Part shown: one piece after another, positions 40,201-52,852 of the stretch
Layout of the letters: each line of letters starts with the position of its first letter
Numbering within the stretch: position 1 is the stretch's first letter
Origin: Hyperoodon ampullatus
Taxonomy: Eukaryota; Chordata; Mammalia; Artiodactyla; Ziphiidae
Length of the DNA: 64,000 nucleotides
Reading direction: 5' to 3'
Assembly (NCBI GenBank): GCA_949752795.1
Contig: OX457070.1
Coordinates: forward strand, 33,947,574 to 34,011,573
The notes under the pieces: model-generated
Database searches by the model: none
The model's input: only the letters and a program-made list of their open reading frames with translations
Told to the model about the DNA's origin: nothing
Translations under genes and position numbers: made by a program

Positions 40201-40798
40201 CTAAATAGACATTTCTCCAAAGAAGATATAAAGACTGCCAACAAACACATGAAAGAATGCTCAACATCATTAATCATTATAGAAATGCAAATCAAAAGTA
40301 CAATCAGATATCATCTCACACCAGTCAGAATTGCCATCATCCAAAAATCTAGAAACAATAAATGCTGGAGAGGGTGTGGAGGAAAGGGAACACTCTTGCA
40401 CTGCTGGTGGGAATGTGAATTGGTACAGCCACTATGGAGAACAGTATGGAGGTTCCGGAAAAACCTACAAGTAGAACTACCATATGACCCGGCAATCCCA
40501 CTACTGGGCATATACCCTGAGAAAACCATAATTCAGAAAGAGTCATGTTCCAAAATGTTCATTGCAGATCTACTTTACAATAGCCCGGAGATGGAAACAA
40601 CCTAAGTGTCCATCATCCGATGAATGGATAAAGAAGATGTGGCACATATATACAATGGAATATTACGCAGCCATGAAAAGAAATGAAATTGAACTATTTG
40701 TAATCAGGTGGATAGACCTTGAGTCTGTCATACAGAGTGAAGCAAGCCAGAAAGAGAAAGACAAATACCATATGCTAACACATATATATGGAAGTTAA
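37252..40798 (+). pseudogene. L1 ORF2 remnant of U10
   Basis: Open stretches 37266-37658, 37668-37913, 37832-38503, RT core 38516-39847 (FADD present), 39772-40035, 40249-40605 and 40562-40798. Confidence 0.93.
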
Positions 40799-41018
40799 GG
40801 AAAAAAAATGTCATGAAGAACCAGGGGTAAAACAGGAATAAAGACACAGACCTACTTGAGAATGGACTTGAGGATATGGGGAGGGGGAAGGGTAAGCTGT
40901 GACAAAGTGAGACAGAGGCATGGACATATATATACACTACCAAACATAATGTAGATAGCTAGTGGGAAGCAGCCACATAGCACAGGGAGATCAGCTCGGT
41001 GCTTTGTGACCGAATGGA

Positions 41019-41048
41019 GGGGTGGGATAGGGATGGTGGGAGTGAGGG
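41019..41048 (+). other. Altered G-rich tract in U10
   Basis: The G at the penultimate run is replaced by T (gggagtgaggg), leaving five separate G-runs. It can still meet the four-run pattern, with a longer loop. It is the only altered copy I saw. Confidence 0.65.
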
Positions 41049-41150
41049 AGATGCAAGAGGGAAGGGATATGGGAACAGATGTATATGTATAACTGATTCA
41101 CTGTGTTATAAAGCAGAAACTAATTTTAAGAAAACATTTTACAAAAAAAT

Positions 41151-44100
41151 AAGGACACTACGTAATGATCAAGGGCTCGATCCAAGAAGAAGATCTAACA
41201 ATTGTAAGTATTTATGAACCCAACATAGGAGCACCTCAATACATAGGGCAGATACTAACAGCCATAAAAGGGGAAATCGACAGTAACACATTCACAGTAG
41301 GGGACTTTAACACCCCACTTTCACCAATGGACAGATCATCCAAAATGAAAATAAATACGGAAACACAAGCTTTAAATGATACATTAAACAAGATGTACTT
41401 AATTGATATTTATAGGAAATTCCATCCAAAAACAACAGAATACACATTGTTCTCAAGTGCTCATGGAACATTCTCAAGGATAGATCATATCTTGGGTCAC
41501 AAATCAAGCCTTGTTAAATTTAAGAAAATTGAAATTGTATCAAGTACCTTTTCCTAACACAACGCAATGACACTAGATATCAATTACAGGAAAAGATCTG
41601 TAAAAGATACAAACACATGGAGGCTAAACAATACACTACTTAATAACGAAGTGATCACTGATGAAATCAAAGGGGAAATTTTAAATTACCTAGAAACAAA
41701 TAACAATGGAGACACAACGACCCTAAACCTATGGGATGCATCAAAAGCAGTTATAATAGGGACGTTTATAGCAATAAATCCCACCTTAAGAAACAGGAAA
41801 CATCTCGAATAAACAACCTGACCTTGCACCTAAAGCTATTAGAGAAAGAAGAAGAAAAATACCCCAAAATTAGCAGAAGGAAAGAAATCATAAAAATCAG
41901 ATCAGAAATAAATGAAAAAGAAATGAAGGAAACGATACCAAAGCTCAATAAAACTAAAAGCTGGTTCTTTGAGAACATAAACAAAATTGACAAACCATTA
42001 GCCACACTCACCAAGAAAAAAAGGGAGAAGACTCAAACCAATAGAATTAGAAATGAAAAAGGAGAAGTAACAACTGACACTGCAGAAATACAAAAGATCA
42101 TGAGAGATTACTACAAGCAACTCTATGCCACTAAAATGGACAACCTGGAGGAATTGGACCAATTCTTAGAAATGCACAACCTACCAAGACTGAATCAGGA
42201 AGAAATAGAAAATATGCACAGACCAATCACAAACACTGAAATTGAAACTGTGATTAAAAATCTTCCAACACACAAAAGCCCAGGACCAGAGGGCTTCACA
42301 GGCAAATTGTATCGATCATTTAGAGAAGAGCTCACACGTATCCTTCTCAAACTCTTCCAAAATATAGCACAGGGAGGAACACTCCCAAGCTCATTATACT
42401 AGGCCACCATCACCTTGATACCAAAACCAGACAAGGATGTCACAAAGAAAGAAAACTACAGGTCAATATCACTGATGAACATAGATGCACAAATCCTCAA
42501 CAAAATACTAGCAAACAGAATCCAACAGCACATTAAAAGGATCATACATCATAATCAAGTGGGGTTTCTTCCAGGAATGCAAGGATTCTTCAATATATGC
42601 AAATCAATCAACGTCATACACCATATTAGCAAATTGAAGGAGAAAAACCAGAGGATCATCTCAATAGATGCAGAGAAAGCTTTGGACAAAATTCAACACC
42701 CATTTATGATAAAAACCCTGCAGGAAGGAGGCACAGAGGGAACTTTCCTCAACATAATAAAGGCCATATATGACAAACCCACAGCCAACATCATCCTCAA
42801 TGGTGAAAAACTGAAAGCATTTCCACTAAGATCAGGAACAAGACAAGGTTGCCCACTCTCACCACTCTTATTCAACATAATTTTGGAAGGTTTAGACACA
42901 GCAATCAGAGTAGAAAAGGAAATAAAAGGAATCCAAAGCGGAAAAGAAGAAGTAAAGCTGTCACTGTTTGCAGATGACATGATACTCTACATAGAGAATC
43001 CTAAAGATGCTACCAGAAAACTACTAGAGCTAATCAATGAAATTGATAAAGTAGCAGGATACAAAATTAATGCACAGAAATCTGTGGCATTCCTATACAC
43101 TAATGATGAAAAATCTGAAAGTGAAATCAAGAAAACATTCCCATTTACCACTGCAACAAAAAGAATAAAATATCTAGGAATAAAGCTACCTAAGGAGACA
43201 AAAGACCTGTATGCAGAAAATTATAAGACAGTGATGAAAGAAATTAAAGGTGATACAAATAGATGGAGAGAGATACCATGTTCCTGGATTACAAGTATCA
43301 ACATTGTGAAAATGATTGTACTACCCAAAGCAATCTACAGATTCAATGCAATCCCTATCAAACGACCACTGGCATTTTTCACACAACTAGAACAAAAAAT
43401 TTCACAATTTCTATGGAAACACAAAAGATCCCGAATAGCCAAAGCAATCTGGAGAACGAAACACAGAGCTCCAGGAATCAGGCTCTCCGATTTCAGACTA
43501 TACTACAAAGCTACAGTAATCCAGAGAGTATGGTACTGGCACAAAAACAGAAATTCACATCAATGGAACAGGATAGAAATCTCAGAGATAAACCCACGCA
43601 CATATGGTCACCGTATCTTTGATAAAGGAGGCACAGGAATGTACAGTGGAGAAAGGACAGCCTCTTCAATAAGTGGTGCTGGGAAACTGGACACGGACAT
43701 GTACAACTATGAGATTAGGTCAATCCCTAACGTGTACACAAAAATAAGCTCAAAATGGATTAAAGACCTAAATGGACGGCCTGAAACTATCAAACTCTTA
43801 GAGGAAAACATAGGCAGAACTCTCTATGTCATAAATCACAGCAAGATCCTTTTTAACCCAACTCCTAGAGAAATGGAAATAAAACCAAAACAAAAAAAAA
43901 CAAATGGGACCTAATGAAACTTAAAAGCCTTTGAACAGCAAAGGAAACCATAAACAAGACCAAAAGACAACCCTCAGAATGGGAGAAAATATTTGCAAAT
44001 GCAGAAACAGACAAAGGAGTAATCTCCAAAATTTATGAGCAGCTCATGTAGCTCAATAGCAAAAAAACAAACAACCCAATCGAAAAATGGGCAGAAGACC

Positions 44101-44697
44101 TAAATAGACATTTCTCCAAAGAAGATATAAAGACTGCCAACAAACACATGAAAGAATGCTCAACATCATTAATCATTAGAGAAATGCAAATCAAAAGTAC
44201 AATCAGATATCATCTCACACCAGTCAGAATTGCCATCATCCAAAAATCTAGAAACAATAAATGCTGGAGAGGGTGTGGAGGAAAGGGAACACTCTTGCAC
44301 TGCTGGTGGGAATGTGAATTGGTACAGCCACTATGGAGAACAGTATGGAGGTTCCGGAAAAACCTACAAGTAGAACTACCATATGACCCGGCAATCCCAC
44401 TACTGGGCATATACCCTGAGAAAACCATAATTCAGAAAGAGTCATGTTCCAAAATGTTCATTGCAGATCTACTTTACAATAGCCCGGAGATGGAAACAAC
44501 CTAAGTGTCCATCATCCGATGAATGGATAAAGAAGATGTGGCACATATATACAATGGAATATTACGCAGCCATGAAAAGAAATGAAATTGAACTATTTGT
44601 AATCAGGTGGATAGACCTTGAGTCTGTCATACAGAGTGAAGCAAGCCAGAAAGAGAAAGACAAATACCATATGCTAACACATATATATGGAAGTTAA
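41151..44697 (+). pseudogene. L1 ORF2 remnant of U11, 499-codon RT stretch
   Basis: Open stretches 41165-41557, 41567-41812, 41731-42402, then 42415-43914. The last is longer than in other subtypes because a 2-base gain (near 43632) and a 1-base loss (near 43687) offset the array-wide 1-base loss that follows. About 33 residues in between are read out of frame relative to L1, after which [10 protein letters not shown] is back in frame. It ends in the A tract. C-terminal stretches: 44148-44504 and 44461-44697. Confidence 0.93.
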
Positions 44698-45050
44698 GAA
44701 AAAAAAAATGTCATGAAGAACCAGGGGTAAAACAGGAATAAAGACACAGACCTACTTGAGAATGGACTTGAGGATATGGGGAGGGGGAAGGGTAAGCTGT
44801 GACAAAGTGAGACAGAGGCATGGACATATATATACACTACCAAACATAATGTAGATAGCTAGTGGGAAGCAGCCACATAGCACAGGGAGATCAGCTCGGT
44901 GCTTTGTGACCGAATGGAGGGGTGGGATAGGGATGGTGGGAGGGAGGGAGATGCAAGAGGGAAGGGATATGGGAACAGATGTATATGTATAACTGATTCA
45001 CTGTGTTATAAAGCAGAAACTAATTTTAAGAAAAAATTTTACAAAAAAAT
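41151..45050 (+). mobile_element. Unit U11, first unit of C block
   Basis: 3,900 bp. The 5' half is B-like with Lys-Met-Tyr, Phe-His-Pro and LET. The 3' half switches to A-like markers (IENPKD, CTG in [37 protein letters not shown]) plus C-only changes: Arg in QRVWYW, Asn-Ser in KNRNSHQW, a 2-base gain near 43632, a 1-base loss near 43687 and ACCAAAAC in the A tract. It alone of the block retains Arg in IKRPLAFF and Asn in EKNQR, so it marks the block edge. G-rich tract at 44919-44948. Confidence 0.94.
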
Positions 45051-48000
45051 AAGGACACTACGTAATGATCAAGGGCTCGATCCAAGAAGAAGATCTAACA
45101 ATTGTAAGTATTTATGAACCCAACATAGGAGCACCTCAATACATAGGGCAGATACTAACAGCCATAAAAGGGGAAATCGACAGTAACACATTCACAGTAG
45201 GGGACTTTAACACCCCACTTTCACCAATGGACAGATCATCCAAAATGAAAATAAATACGGAAACACAAGCTTTAAATGATACATTAAACAAGATGTACTT
45301 AATTGATATTTATAGGAAATTCCATCCAAAAACAACAGAATACACATTGTTCTCAAGTGCTCATGGAACATTCTCAAGGATAGATCATATCTTGGGTCAC
45401 AAATCAAGCCTTGTTAAATTTAAGAAAATTGAAATTGTATCAAGTACCTTTTCCTAACACAACGCAATGACACTAGATATCAATTACAGGAAAAGATCTG
45501 TAAAAGATACAAACACATGGAGGCTAAACAATACACTACTTAATAACGAAGTGATCACTGATGAAATCAAAGGGGAAATTTTAAATTACCTAGAAACAAA
45601 TAACAATGGAGACACAACGACCCTAAACCTATGGGATGCATCAAAAGCAGTTATAATAGGGACGTTTATAGCAATAAATCCCACCTTAAGAAACAGGAAA
45701 CATCTCGAATAAACAACCTGACCTTGCACCTAAAGCTATTAGAGAAAGAAGAAGAAAAATACCCCAAAATTAGCAGAAGGAAAGAAATCATAAAAATCAG
45801 ATCAGAAATAAATGAAAAAGAAATGAAGGAAACGATACCAAAGCTCAATAAAACTAAAAGCTGGTTCTTTGAGAACATAAACAAAATTGACAAACCATTA
45901 GCCACACTCACCAAGAAAAAAAGGGAGAAGACTCAAACCAATAGAATTAGAAATGAAAAAGGAGAAGTAACAACTGACACTGCAGAAATACAAAAGATCA
46001 TGAGAGATTACTACAAGCAACTCTATGCCACTAAAATGGACAACCTGGAGGAATTGGACCAATTCTTAGAAATGCACAACCTACCAAGACTGAATCAGGA
46101 AGAAATAGAAAATATGAACAGACCAATCACAAACACTGAAATTGAAACTGTGATTAAAAATCTTCCAACACACAAAAGCCCAGGACCAGAGGGCTTCACA
46201 GGCAAATTGTATCGATCATTTAGAGAAGAGCTCACACGTATCCTTCTCAAACTCTTCCAAAATATAGCACAGGGAGGAACACTCCCAAGCTCATTATACT
46301 AGGCCACCATCACCTTGATACCAAAACCAGACAAGGATGTCACAAAGAAAGAAAACTACAGGTCAATATCACTGATGAACATAGATGCACAAATCCTCAA
46401 CAAAATACTAGCAAACAGAATCCAACAGCACATTAAAAGGATCATACATCATAATCAAGTGGGGTTTCTTCCAGGAATGCAAGGATTCTTCAATATATGC
46501 AAATCAATCAACGTCATACACCATATTAGCAAATTGAAGGAGAAACACCAGAGGATCATCTCAATAGATGCAGAGAAAGCTTTGGACAAAATTCAACACC
46601 CATTTATGATAAAAACCCTGCAGGAAGGAGGCACAGAGGGAACTTTCCTCAACATAATAAAGGCCATATATGACAAACCCACAGCCAACATCACCCTCAA
46701 TGGTGAAAAACTGAAAGCATTTCCACTAAGATCAGGAACAAGACAAGGTTGCCCACTCTCACCACTCTTATTCAACATAATTTTGGAAGGTTTAGACACA
46801 GCAATCAGAGTAGAAAAGGAAATAAAAGGAATCCAAAGCGGAAAAGAAGAAGTAAAGCTGTCACTGTTTGCAGATGACATGATACTCTACATAGAGAATC
46901 CTAAAGATGCTACCAGAAAACTACTAGAGCTAATCAATGAAATTGATAAAGTAGCAGGATACAAAATTAATGCACAGAAATCTGTGGCATTCCTATACAC
47001 TAATGATGAAAAATCTGAAAGTGAAATCAAGAAAACATTCCCATTTACCACTGCAACAAAAAGAATAAAATATCTAGGAATAAAGCTACCTAAGGAGACA
47101 AAAGACCTGTATGCAGAAAATTATAAGACAGTGATGAAAGAAATTAAAGGTGATACAAATAGATGGAGAGAGATACCATGTTCCTGGATTACAAGTATCA
47201 ACATTGTGAAAATGATTGTACTACCCAAAGCAATCTACAGATTCAATGCAATCCCTATCAAACTACCACTGGCATTTTTCACACAACTAGAACAAAAAAT
47301 TTCACAATTTCTATGGAAACACAAAAGATCCCGAATAGCCAAAGCAATCTGGAGAACGAAACACAGAGCTCCAGGAATCAGGCTCTCCGATTTCAGACTA
47401 TACTACAAAGCTACAGTAATCCAGAGAGTATGGTACTGGCACAAAAACAGAAATTCACATCAATGGAACAGGATAGAAATCTCAGAGATAAACCCACGCA
47501 CATATGGTCACCGTATCTTTGATAAAGGAGGCACAGGAATGTACAGTGGAGAAAGGACAGCCTCTTCAATAAGTGGTGCTGGGAAACTGGACACGGACAT
47601 GTACAACTATGAGATTAGGTCAATCCCTAACGTGTACACAAAAATAAGCTCAAAATGGATTAAAGACCTAAATGGACGGCCTGAAACTATCAAACTCTTA
47701 GAGGAAAACATAGGCAGAACTCTCTATGTCATAAATCACAGCAAGATCCTTTTTAACCCAACTCCTAGAGAAATGGAAATAAAACCAAAACAAAAAAAAA
47801 CAAATGGGACCTAATGAAACTTAAAAGCCTTTGAACAGCAAAGGAAACCATAAACAAGACCAAAAGACAACCCTCAGAATGGGAGAAAATATTTGCAAAT
47901 GCAGAAACAGACAAAGGAGTAATCTCCAAAATTTATGAGCAGCTCATGTAGCTCAATAGCAAAAAAACAAACAACCCAATCGAAAAATGGGCAGAAGACC

Positions 48001-48597
48001 TAAATAGACATTTCTCCAAAGAAGATATAAAGACTGCCAACAAACACATGAAAGAATGCTCAATATCATTAATCATTAGAGAAATGCAAATCAAAAGTAC
48101 AATCAGATATCATCTCACACCAGTCAGAATTGCCATCATCCAAAAATCTAGAAACAATAAATGCTGGAGAGGGTGTGGAGGAAAGGGAACACTCTTGCAC
48201 TGCTGGTGGGAATGTGAATTGGTACAGCCACTATGGAGAACAGTATGGAGGTTCCGGAAAAAACTACAAGTAGAACTACCATATGACCCGGCAATCCCAC
48301 TACTGGGCATATACCCTGAGAAAACCATAATTCAGAAAGAGTCATGTTCCAAAATGTTCATTGCAGATCTACTTTACAATAGCCCGGAGATGGAAACAAC
48401 CTAAGTGTCCATCATCCGATGAATGGATAAAGAAGATGTGGCACATATATACAATGGAATATTACGCAGCCATGAAAAGAAATGAAATTGAACTATTTGT
48501 AATCAGGTGGATAGACCTTGAGTCTGTCATACAGAGTGAAGCAAGCCAGAAAGAGAAAGACAAATACCATATGCTAACACATATATATGGAAGTTAA
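45051..48597 (+). pseudogene. L1 ORF2 remnant of U12, 499-codon RT stretch
   Basis: Open stretches 45065-45457, 45467-45712, 45631-46302, 46315-47814 (499 codons, FADD present, offsetting indels near 47532 and 47587), 48048-48404 and 48361-48597. Confidence 0.93.
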
Positions 48598-48951
48598 GAA
48601 AAAAAAAAATGTCATGAAGAACCAGGGGTAAAACAGGAATAAAGACACAGACCTACTTGAGAATGGACTTGAGGATATGGGGAGGGGGAAGGGTAAGCTG
48701 TGACAAAGTGAGACAGAGGCATGGACATATATATACACTACCAAACATAATGTAGATAGCTAGTGGGAAGCAGCCACATAGCACAGGGAGATCAGCTCGG
48801 TGCTTTGTGACCGAATGGAGGGGTGGGATAGGGATGGTGGGAGGGAGGGAGATGCAAGAGGGAAGGGATATGGGAACAGATGTATATGTATAACTGATTC
48901 ACTGTGTTATAAAGCAGAAACTAATTTTAAGAAAAAATTTTACAAAAAAAT
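45051..48951 (+). mobile_element. Unit U12, C block
   Basis: 3,901 bp. Same C-only changes as U11 but with Leu in IKLPLAFF and His in EKHQR, shared with U13 and U14. Ser-Ile in CSISLI (shared with U13). Private Thr in ANITLNG. G-rich tract at 48820-48849. Confidence 0.94.
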
Positions 48952-51900
48952 AAGGACACTACGTAATGATCAAGGGCTCGATCCAAGAAGAAGATCTAAC
49001 AATTGTAAGTATTTATGAACCCAACATAGGAGCACCTCAATACATAGGGCAGATACTAACAGCCATAAAAGGGGAAATCGACAGTAACACATTCACAGTA
49101 GGGGACTTTAACACCCCACTTTCACCAATGGACAGATCATCCAAAATGAAAATAAATACGGAAACACAAGCTTTAAATGATACATTAAACAAGATGTACT
49201 TAATTGATATTTATAGGAAATTCCATCCAAAAACAACAGAATACACATTGTTCTCAAGTGCTCATGGAACATTCTCAAGGATAGATCATATCTTGGGTCA
49301 CAAATCAAGCCTTGTTAAATTTAAGAAAATTGAAATTGTATCAAGTACCTTTTCCTAACACAACGCAATGACACTAGATATCAATTACAGGAAAAGATCT
49401 GTAAAAGATACAAACACATGGAGGCTAAACAATACACTACTTAATAACGAAGTGATCACTGATGAAATCAAAGGGGAAATTTTAAATTACCTAGAAACAA
49501 ATAACAATGGAGACACAACGACCCTAAACCTATGGGATGCATCAAAAGCAGTTATAATAGGGACGTTTATAGCAATAAATCCCACCTTAAGAAACAGGAA
49601 ACATCTCGAATAAACAACCTGACCTTGCACCTAAAGCTATTAGAGAAAGAAGAAGAAAAATACCCCAAAATTAGCAGAAGGAAAGAAATCATAAAAATCA
49701 GATCAGAAATAAATGAAAAAGAAATGAAGGAAACGATACCAAAGCTCAATAAAACTAAAAGCTGGTTCTTTGAGAACATAAACAAAATTGACAAACCATT
49801 AGCCACACTCACCAAGAAAAAAAGGGAGAAGACTCAAACCAATAGAATTAGAAATGAAAAAGGAGAAGTAACAACTGACACTGCAGAAATACAAAAGATC
49901 ATGAGAGATTACTACAAGCAACTCTATGCCACTAAAATGGACAACCTGGAGGAATTGGACCAATTCTTAGAAATGCACAACCTACCAAGACTGAATCAGG
50001 AAGAAATAGAAAATATGAACAGACCAATCACAAACACTGAAATTGAAACTGTGATTAAAAATCTTCCAACACACAAAAGCCCAGGACCAGAGGGCTTCAC
50101 AGGCAAATTGTATCGATCATTTAGAGAAGAGCTCACACGTATCCTTCTCAAACTCTTCCAAAATATAGCACAGGGAGGAACACTCCCAAGCTCATTATAC
50201 TAGGCCACCATCACCTTGATACCAAAACCAGACAAGGATGTCACAAAGAAAGAAAACTACAGGTCAATATCACTGATGAACATAGATGCACAAATCCTCA
50301 ACAAAATACTAGCAAACAGAATCCAACAGCACATTAAAAGGATCATACATCATAATCAAGTGGGGTTTCTTCCAGGAATGCAAGGATTCTTCAATATATG
50401 CAAATCAATCAACGTCATACACCATATTAGCAAATTGAAGGAGAAACACCAGAGGATCATCTCAATAGATGCAGAGAAAGCTTTGGACAAAATTCAACAC
50501 CCATTTATGATAAAAACCCTGCAGGAAGGAGGCACAGAGGGAACTTTCCTCAACATAATAAAGGCCATATATGACAAACCCACAGACAACATCATCCTCA
50601 ATGGTGAAAAACTGAAAGCATTTCCACTAAGATCAGGAACAAGACAAGGTTGCCCACTCTCACCACTCTTATTCAACATAATTTTGGAAGGTTTAGACAC
50701 AGCAATCAGAGTAGAAAAGGAAATAAAAGGAATCCAAAGCGGAAAAGAAGAAGTAAAGCTGTCACTGTTTGCAGATGACATGATACTCTACATAGAGAAT
50801 CCTAAAGATGCTACCAGAAAACTACTAGAGCTAATCAATGAAATTGATAAAGTAGCAGGATACAAAATTAATGCACAGAAATCTGTGGCATTCCTATACA
50901 CTAATGATGAAAAATCTGAAAGTGAAATCAAGAAAACATTCCCATTTACCACTGCAACAAAAAGAATAAAATATCTAGGAATAAAGCTACCTAAGGAGAC
51001 AAAAGACCTGTATGCAGAAAATTATAAGACAGTGATGAAAGAAATTAAAGGTGATACAAATAGATGGAGAGAGATACCATGTTCCTGGATTACAAGTATC
51101 AACATTGTGAAAATGATTGTACTACCCAAAGCAATCTACAGATTCAATGCAATCCCTATCAAACTACCACTGGCATTTTTCACACAACTAGAACAAAAAA
51201 TTTCACAATTTCTATGGAAACACAAAAGATCCCGAATAACCAAAGCAATCTGGAGAACGAAACACAGAGCTCCAGGAATCAGGCTCTCCGATTTCAGACT
51301 ATACTACAAAGCTACAGTAATCCAGAGAGTATGGTACTGGCACAAAAACAGAAATTCACATCAATGGAACAGGATAGAAATCTCAGAGATAAACCCACGC
51401 ACATATGGTCACCGTATCTTTGATAAAGGAGGCACAGGAATGTACAGTGGAGAAAGGACAGCCTCTTCAATAAGTGGTGCTGGGAAACTGGACACGGACA
51501 TGTACAACTATGAGATTAGGTCAATCCCTAACGTGTACACAAAAATAAGCTCAAAATGGATTAAAGACCTAAATGGACGGCCTGAAACTATCAAACTCTT
51601 AGAGGAAAACATAGGCAGAACTCTCTATGTCATAAATCACAGCAAGATCCTTTTTAACCCAACTCCTAGAGAAATGGAAATAAAACCAAAACAAAAAAAA
51701 ACAAATGGGACCTAATGAAACTTAAAAGCCTTTGAACAGCAAAGGAAACCATAAACAAGACCAAAAGACAACCCTCAGAATGGGAGAAAATATTTGCAAA
51801 TGCAGAAACAGACAAAGGAGTAATCTCCAAAATTTATGAGCAGCTCATGTAGCTCAATAGCAAAAAAACAAACAACCCAATCGAAAAATGGGCAGAAGAC

Positions 51901-52498
51901 CTAAATAGACATTTCTCCAAAGAAGATATAAAGACTGCCAACAAACACATGAAAGAATGCTCAATATCATTAATCATTAGAGAAATGCAAATCAAAAGTA
52001 CAATCAGATATCATCTCACACCAGTCAGAATTGCCATCATCCAAAAATCTAGAAACAATAAATGCTGGAGAGGGTGTGGAGAAAAGGGAACACTCTTGCA
52101 CTGCTGGTGGGAATGTGAATTGGTACAGCCACTATGGAGAACAGTATGGAGGTTCCGGAAAAAACTACAAGTAGAACTACCATATGACCCGGCAATCCCA
52201 CTACTGGGCATATACCCTGAGAAAACCATAATTCAGAAAGAGTCATGTTCCAAAATGTTCATTGCAGATCTACTTTACAATAGCCCGGAGATGGAAACAA
52301 CCTAAGTGTCCATCATCCGATGAATGGATAAAGAAGATGTGGCACATATATACAATGGAATATTACGCAGCCATGAAAAGAAATGAAATTGAACTATTTG
52401 TAATCAGGTGGATAGACCTTGAGTCTGTCATACAGAGTGAAGCAAGCCAGAAAGAGAAAGACAAATACCATATGCTAACACATATATATGGAAGTTAA
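48952..52498 (+). pseudogene. L1 ORF2 remnant of U13, 499-codon RT stretch
   Basis: Open stretches 48966-49358, 49368-49613, 49532-50203, 50216-51715 (499 codons, FADD present), 51949-52305 and 52262-52498. Confidence 0.93.
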
Positions 52499-52852
52499 GA
52501 AAAAAAAAAATGTCATGAAGAACCAGGGGTAAAACAGGAATAAAGACACAGACCTACTTGAGAATGGACTTGAGGATATGGGGAGGGGGAAGGGTAAGCT
52601 GTGACAAAGTGAGACAGAGGCATGGACATATATATACACTACCAAACATAATGTAGATAGCTAGTGGGAAGCAGCCACATAGCACAGGGAGATCAGCTCG
52701 GTGCTTTGTGACCGAATGGAGGGGTGGGATAGGGATGGTGGGAGGGAGGGAGATGCAAGAGGGAAGGGATATGGGAACAGATGTATATGTATAACTGATT
52801 CACTGTGTTATAAAGCAGAAACTAATTTTAAGAAAAAATTTTACAAAAAAAT
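48952..52852 (+). mobile_element. Unit U13, C block
   Basis: 3,901 bp. Nearly identical to U12: it shares CSISLI. Private Asp in PTDNII near 50586 and Thr in RITKAI near 51238. The CCHC segment is back to Glu (GCGEKG). G-rich tract at 52721-52750. Confidence 0.94.

Larger units (their letters stand above)
37252..41150 (+). mobile_element. Unit U10, subtype B (5' haplotype B2)
   Basis: 3,899 bp. B2 5' half like U5 and U8. The 3' half reads TLYYTATV near 39601, a form shared with U15 and U16. The CCHC segment has Gly for Glu (GCGGKG), as in U3 and U11-U12. One of the G-runs in the 3' UTR tract is interrupted (gggagtgaggg at 41038-41048). Confidence 0.94.
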
